A DNA stretch of 64,000 nt from Gaiellasilicea sp963811885 (GTDB lineage: Bacteria > Actinomycetota > Thermoleophilia > Gaiellales > Gaiellaceae): positions 62,001-126,000 of the forward strand of contig CAWETB010000007.1 of the NCBI GenBank assembly GCA_963811885.1, written 5' to 3'. Made by a program: the position numbers and the translations under genes. This document shows positions 59,712-64,000 of this stretch, piece by piece (within the stretch, counting starts at the first letter, position 1; each line of letters starts with the position of its first letter). The notes beneath the pieces are model-generated. The model saw nothing but the letters and a program-made list of their open reading frames with translations. It had not been told where the DNA came from and did not search any database.

Positions 59712-60095
59712 CTACTCGCGCCCGCAGGCCTGGAGGATCGTTGCGACGAGCTCGTCGAACGCCTCCGACTTCGTCACGAACGCGGTCGCGCCGGCCTCGA
59801 GCGCCGCTGCCCGGGAGAGACCGTCGGTGTGGCCGCTGAGCGCGATCACACAGGGAGCGGGATCGAGCTCGAGCAGGCGTCGGGTCGCCGCCGGGCCGTC
59901 GAGCACCGGCATCGACATGTCCATCAGCACGACGTCGGCCTCGGAGGTCTTGGCCGCCTTGACGGCTTCCCGCCCCGTCGCCGCCGTCCCGACGACCTCG
60001 AAGCGGCCGTCCTGTCCGAGGACCGTCGTCAGCGCGTGCGTGAAGATCTGGTGGTCGTCCACCACGAGCACGCGGATCGGCGTTCCCCCCTCCAT
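59712..60095 (-). CDS. Single-domain response regulator (receiver only)
   Basis: 127 residues from ATG 60095; the frame is open to 60182 but the extra residues are Lys/Pro/Ala-rich and overlap the aceA terminator. Receiver motifs: acidic pair in RVLVVDDHQIFTHAL, phosphorylated Asp in VVLMDMSMPVLDG, Ser in ALSGHTDG, and Lys in AFVTKSEAF. It looks like the receiver of NarL-type proteins without the DNA-binding domain, so output is by protein contact. No kinase is nearby. Confidence 0.88.
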   Translation of the reverse strand: MEGGTPIRVLVVDDHQIFTHALTTVLGQDGRFEVVGTAATGREAVKAAKTSEADVVLMDMSMPVLDGPAATRRLLELDPAPCVIALSGHTDGLSRAAALEAGATAFVTKSEAFDELVATILQACGRE

Positions 60096-60153
60096 TGGAG
60101 CGCCGACTATGACAGAGCCCGGCCGCGGAGCGGCCGCTTTAGGGGTCTTGCGC

Positions 60154-60185
60154 GGCTTGGGATCTGCTTTCGCAGATCCCAAGCC
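60154..60185 (-). terminator. aceA terminator hairpin
   Basis: A perfect 14-bp inverted repeat, GGCTTGGGATCTGC and its complement around a 4-nt loop (GAAA on the minus strand), begins 12 nt after the aceA stop. No U-run follows, as is common for actinobacterial terminators. It would work on either strand. Confidence 0.75.
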
Positions 60186-60197
60186 CTGCGCGGTTAC

Positions 60198-61508
<1,311 letters not shown>

Positions 61509-61594
61509 GGCGCGTCCCCTCGCGTCGTGGAGCAGGTTCGTCTCACCGTGCCCGCTTCGGGGCTATACGACAAATCGAACCTCTGGATCCGTCC

Positions 61595-61613
61595 GATAAA
61601 CGGCGTTAATATC
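61595..61613. promoter_or_regulatory. aceA-LysR intergenic dyad and leaderless LysR -10
   Basis: GATA-N11-TATC (61595-61613) is an inverted repeat with the spacing expected of LysR boxes. It overlaps TAATAT (61607-61612), a strong -10 that would start transcription at 61619, the first base of the LysR ATG. The dyad therefore sits where the LysR protein would repress itself and control aceA. Confidence 0.55.
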
Positions 61614-61618
61614 AGCGG

Positions 61619-62512
61619 ATGCTGCTCTCCCAGATCGAGGCGTTCCTCACGGTCGCGGAGCGCAGGTCGGTCTCGTCCGCGGCGGCCGTCCTCTACGTGA
61701 CGCAGCCGGCGCTGACGACCCGGATCAAGAAGCTCGAGCGCGAGCTCGGGATCGAGCTCTTCGTCCGCACCGCCCGCGGGATGCGCCTGACCGCGGAGGG
61801 CCGAGCGTTCCGTCCGCATGCGCAGCGCGCGGTGCAGTCGCTCGCCAGCGGCCGGGAGCTCCTGCGCGAGCTGCGCGAGGGCAGGGTGGGGGAGCTGCTC
61901 GTCGGAGCCGCGCCCGCGATCTCGACCTACGTGCTTCCGCTCGTGCTCCGCCGCTTCCAGACGAACTTCCCCAACGTGCACCTGATCGTGCGCACCGGCC
62001 ACTCGGAGGAGGTGCTCGAGCTCGTCCTGCGGGAGCAGGTGCAGATCGGGCTCGTGCGCGAGCTGCCCCATCCGGCCGTCGTCAGCTCGCCGCTCTACGA
62101 GGACGAGATCGTGCTCGTCGTCCACCCCGGCCACCGCTTCGCCGACGAGACGACGATCGTGGTGCACGAGCTCGGAGCCGAGCGGCTGATCCTCTTCGAC
62201 CGCACCTCGAGCTACTTCGTCCTCACGAGCGCCTTCTTCCGCGAGGCCGGCGTCGTGCCGCGCGGCGTGATGGAGCTCGACAACGTCGACGCGACGAAGA
62301 AGATGGTCGAGCACGGGCTCGGGATCGCGTTCCTCCCCTACACCGCCGTGCGCGAGGAGCTCGCGTCCGGTGCGCTGCGTGAGGTCGCGATCAAGGGCTA
62401 CGAGCCGGTGCGGCGGCCGATCGTGGCGCTGCGCCGGCGCGACGCGGTCGTGCCCGAGGATCTCGTCGAAGGTCTGCTCTCGTCGGTGTCGCGGGACGAG
62501 CTCGAGCGCTAG
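61619..62512 (+). CDS. LysR-family regulator, probable aceA regulator
   Basis: 297 residues. Winged helix at residues 1-60 (FLTVAERRSVSSAAAVLYVTQPALTTRIKKLERELG given as residues 9-44), then the LysR effector domain with PAISTYVLPLVLRRFQTNFP and LGIAFLPYTAVREEL. The divergent isocitrate lyase gene is the natural target. CbbR-like sequences look similar, so the effector could be a glyoxylate- or TCA-cycle metabolite; this is inferred. Leaderless start predicted. Confidence 0.9.
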   Translation: MLLSQIEAFLTVAERRSVSSAAAVLYVTQPALTTRIKKLERELGIELFVRTARGMRLTAEGRAFRPHAQRAVQSLASGRELLRELREGRVGELLVGAAPAISTYVLPLVLRRFQTNFPNVHLIVRTGHSEEVLELVLREQVQIGLVRELPHPAVVSSPLYEDEIVLVVHPGHRFADETTIVVHELGAERLILFDRTSSYFVLTSAFFREAGVVPRGVMELDNVDATKKMVEHGLGIAFLPYTAVREELASGALREVAIKGYEPVRRPIVALRRRDAVVPEDLVEGLLSSVSRDELER

Positions 62513-62513
62513 G

Positions 62514-63251
62514 TCAGCGCGCCGTCCAGCCGAGATCCATCACGACCGGGGCGCCGGTGAAGGCACGGCCGCCCGGGCCGAGCAGGAACGCCGCTGTCTC
62601 GGCGACCTCCTCGGGCTCGAGCATCCGCTTCACCGCCTGCGGAGCGAGCAGGACATCCTCGACGACGCGCTCGGGCGCGACGCCGGTCGCCTGCGACTGT
62701 GCCTCGATCTGCGACTCGACGATCGGCGTCCGGACGTAGCCGGGGCAGATCGCGGACGCGGAGATGCCGTGCTCCGCACCTTCGAGCGCGAGCACCTTCA
62801 CGAGCCCGAGCAGGCCGTGCTTGGCGGCGACGTAGCCCGCCTTGTACGGCGACGCGACCAGGCCGTGCACGGATGCGACCGCGAGGAAGCGGCCGTCGCC
62901 GGACTCGCGGAGCGCATCCCAGGCGTAGCGGGCGAGCAGGAACGGGCTCGTCAGCAGGACCGCGAGCAGCGCGTCCCAGCGCTCCTCGGGGAACTCCGCG
63001 ACCGGCGCGACGTGCTGGAAGCCCGCGCTCGCGACGACCGCGTCGATGCCGCCGAGGTGGTCGAGGGCGGCGTCGACGGCGGCGCGGTTGCCCGCGCGGG
63101 TCGAGAGGTCGGCCTCGAACGGCTCGCCCGGCCCGTCCGGATCCGGACGCAGGTCGACCGCCAGCACTGCGGCGCCGTCGGCTTCCAACCGCGCCGCGAT
63201 CGCGCGGCCGATGCCGCTGCCCGCACCCGTGACGAGAGCCCTGCGCTGCAC
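62514..63251 (-). CDS. 3-hydroxybutyrate dehydrogenase-like SDR
   Basis: 245 residues from GTG 63251. ALVTGAGSGIGRAIAARL, SAG near residue 75 in VVASAGFQHVAPVAEFPEERW, and Tyr/Lys in YKAGYVAAKHGLLGLVKVLALEGA. ICPGYVRTPIVESQI and the long loop before AVKRMLEPEEVAETAAFLL match BdhA-type 3-hydroxybutyrate dehydrogenases. A role in ketone-body or PHB use fits the adjacent glyoxylate-shunt gene. It converges on the LysR gene with a 1-nt gap. Confidence 0.88.
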   Translation of the reverse strand: MQRRALVTGAGSGIGRAIAARLEADGAAVLAVDLRPDPDGPGEPFEADLSTRAGNRAAVDAALDHLGGIDAVVASAGFQHVAPVAEFPEERWDALLAVLLTSPFLLARYAWDALRESGDGRFLAVASVHGLVASPYKAGYVAAKHGLLGLVKVLALEGAEHGISASAICPGYVRTPIVESQIEAQSQATGVAPERVVEDVLLAPQAVKRMLEPEEVAETAAFLLGPGGRAFTGAPVVMDLGWTAR

Positions 63252-63275
63252 CGGCGGGACGTTAGCGCTTGCGCG

Positions 63276-64000
63276 TCAGGCGTCTTGGCCCGGCGGCGTC
63301 AGGATCAGCACGGGGCTGCCGTCCGGCGACGCCTGCATCTCCGCCGAGTACGTCCGCGTCTGGGTCAGGCGCAGGATCTGGCCCTCCTCGAGCGAGCTCA
63401 GGCCGCCGACCTTCGGCTTCGCCGTCGGCAGCAGCGAGCTGAGCGGCCGGTCGAGCTCGTCGGTCACGTCGCTCCGGCGCAGGAAGACCGTGCTCTGGCT
63501 CTTCGCCTCCGGCGGCATGAAGACGACCACCGAGTCGATGCTGTCGACGTACTTGAGCGTGTAGAGGGAGAGCTCGAGCGCCTGCCGCCGCAGCAGCGTC
63601 TGCTGCTCGGACGAGACCTTCTTGCCCACCTCGCATTGCTCCTTCGAACGCGTGCCGCAGAGCCCGAACGAGATGACGGCGTTGGCGGGATAGACGGCGA
63701 TGTCGTCCTCCTCCGCGAGTCCCTTCGAGGTGTCGGGGCGGACGAACACCGCGCGCACCGGCACCTCTCCCTGCGGCGTCGGCACCGAGAGCGGGCCGGC
63801 GAGGCTGACCGTCAGCTGCGCGCCGTTCGCGGTTCGGTACGCCTTCGGGATCCGATCGGCGATCTGGCGCACCTTTGCCGTCGTGCTGCCCTTCGGCTGC
63901 CAGGCCGACCAGGCGGGATCGGCGGGCTGCTCTCCCTCGCTCGCCAGCACGATGAACGAGCCGACCCCGGCGCCGACGACGACGGCGAGGAAGACGTAGA
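63276..64000 (-). CDS. Membrane-anchored extracytoplasmic protein, unknown (partial)
   Basis: The 5' end is beyond the window. The visible part starts in a transmembrane helix (YVFLAVVVGAGVGSFIVLA) and continues about 220 residues outside: VRAVFVRPDTSKGL, a Cys pair in GLCGTRSKEQCEVGKK, RRQALELSLYTLKYVDSIDSVVVFM, and a C-terminal GSPVLILTPPGQDA. It could be an assembly or scaffold protein, but no family is recognised. It is not overlapped by the SDR gene. Confidence 0.6.
   Translation of the reverse strand, partial: YVFLAVVVGAGVGSFIVLASEGEQPADPAWSAWQPKGSTTAKVRQIADRIPKAYRTANGAQLTVSLAGPLSVPTPQGEVPVRAVFVRPDTSKGLAEEDDIAVYPANAVISFGLCGTRSKEQCEVGKKVSSEQQTLLRRQALELSLYTLKYVDSIDSVVVFMPPEAKSQSTVFLRRSDVTDELDRPLSSLLPTAKPKVGGLSSLEEGQILRLTQTRTYSAEMQASPDGSPVLILTPPGQDA

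Overview
The window is high-GC DNA with tightly packed, overlapping operons. Many starts are GTG or TTG, and many -10 boxes of the TAnnnT type lie exactly where they would produce leaderless mRNAs. The gene set (GntR/MurQ/NagA amino-sugar genes, an ANTAR response regulator, a CysO-like sulfur carrier, class II DAHP synthase, three-cysteine IlvD) points to an actinobacterium, probably of the Thermoleophilia. That placement is an inference; no rRNA gene is present.

Layout. 1-4.6 kb: divergent GlcNAc/MurNAc recycling cluster (SIS protein, GntR regulator, murQ, nagA, sugar-ABC ATPase) around a palindromic operator. 4.6-7.6 kb: chain of overlapping small membrane, cupredoxin and exported helical genes ending in an ECF sigma factor and zinc anti-sigma factor. 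7.65-14.15 kb: histidine genes hisIE-F-H-B-C-D-G behind a TrpR-family gene, with hisA divergent; CTAG repeats sit between the two start codons. 13.8-18.5 kb: siroheme synthesis and sulfate assimilation (cobA, SirC-like, unknown, cysH, sulfite reductase) under a SAM riboswitch. 18.5-26.1 kb: gltB-gltD-malic enzyme. 26.1-45.1 kb: amino-acid block with ilvE, leuCD, leuB, chorismate mutase, an S-box-controlled threonine-synthase-like gene, ilvD-C-N-B, a degenerate IPMDH paralogue, leuA with a Leu-rich attenuator peptide, an HxlR regulator, a second threonine-synthase-like gene with a CysO-like carrier, DAHP synthase and PEP carboxylase. 45.1-52.95 kb: SDR, ANTAR regulator, carbonic anhydrase, 2-hydroxyacid dehydrogenase, tRNA-Lys, TrhA, msrB-msrA, FAD oxidoreductase, duplicated DUF6766 protein, encapsulin-type ferritin. 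53.2-59.7 kb: accessory region with different codon use, bounded by tRNA-Val and tRNA-Glu, with broken genes, an integrase relic and short repeats. 59.7-64 kb: receiver protein, isocitrate lyase, divergent LysR regulator, 3-hydroxybutyrate-type dehydrogenase and a partial membrane-anchored protein.

The strongest possibly undescribed signal is an octamer, CTTTACTT, often in a TTACTT-N4-AAGTAA dyad. It occurs in the promoters of gltB, ilvE, leuC, the chorismate mutase-leuB pair, leuA, the HxlR gene and DAHP synthase, and suggests one regulator over nitrogen, branched-chain and aromatic amino-acid synthesis. The HxlR protein in the middle of the block is the obvious candidate. Other layers are a leucine attenuator, two SAM-I riboswitches and TrpR-type CTAG sites.

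Caution: at least a dozen otherwise intact genes, including essential-type ones such as gltD, carry single-base frameshifts. Assembly or sequencing indels are the simplest explanation, so frameshifted genes are annotated as genes with a broken frame, not as proven pseudogenes.
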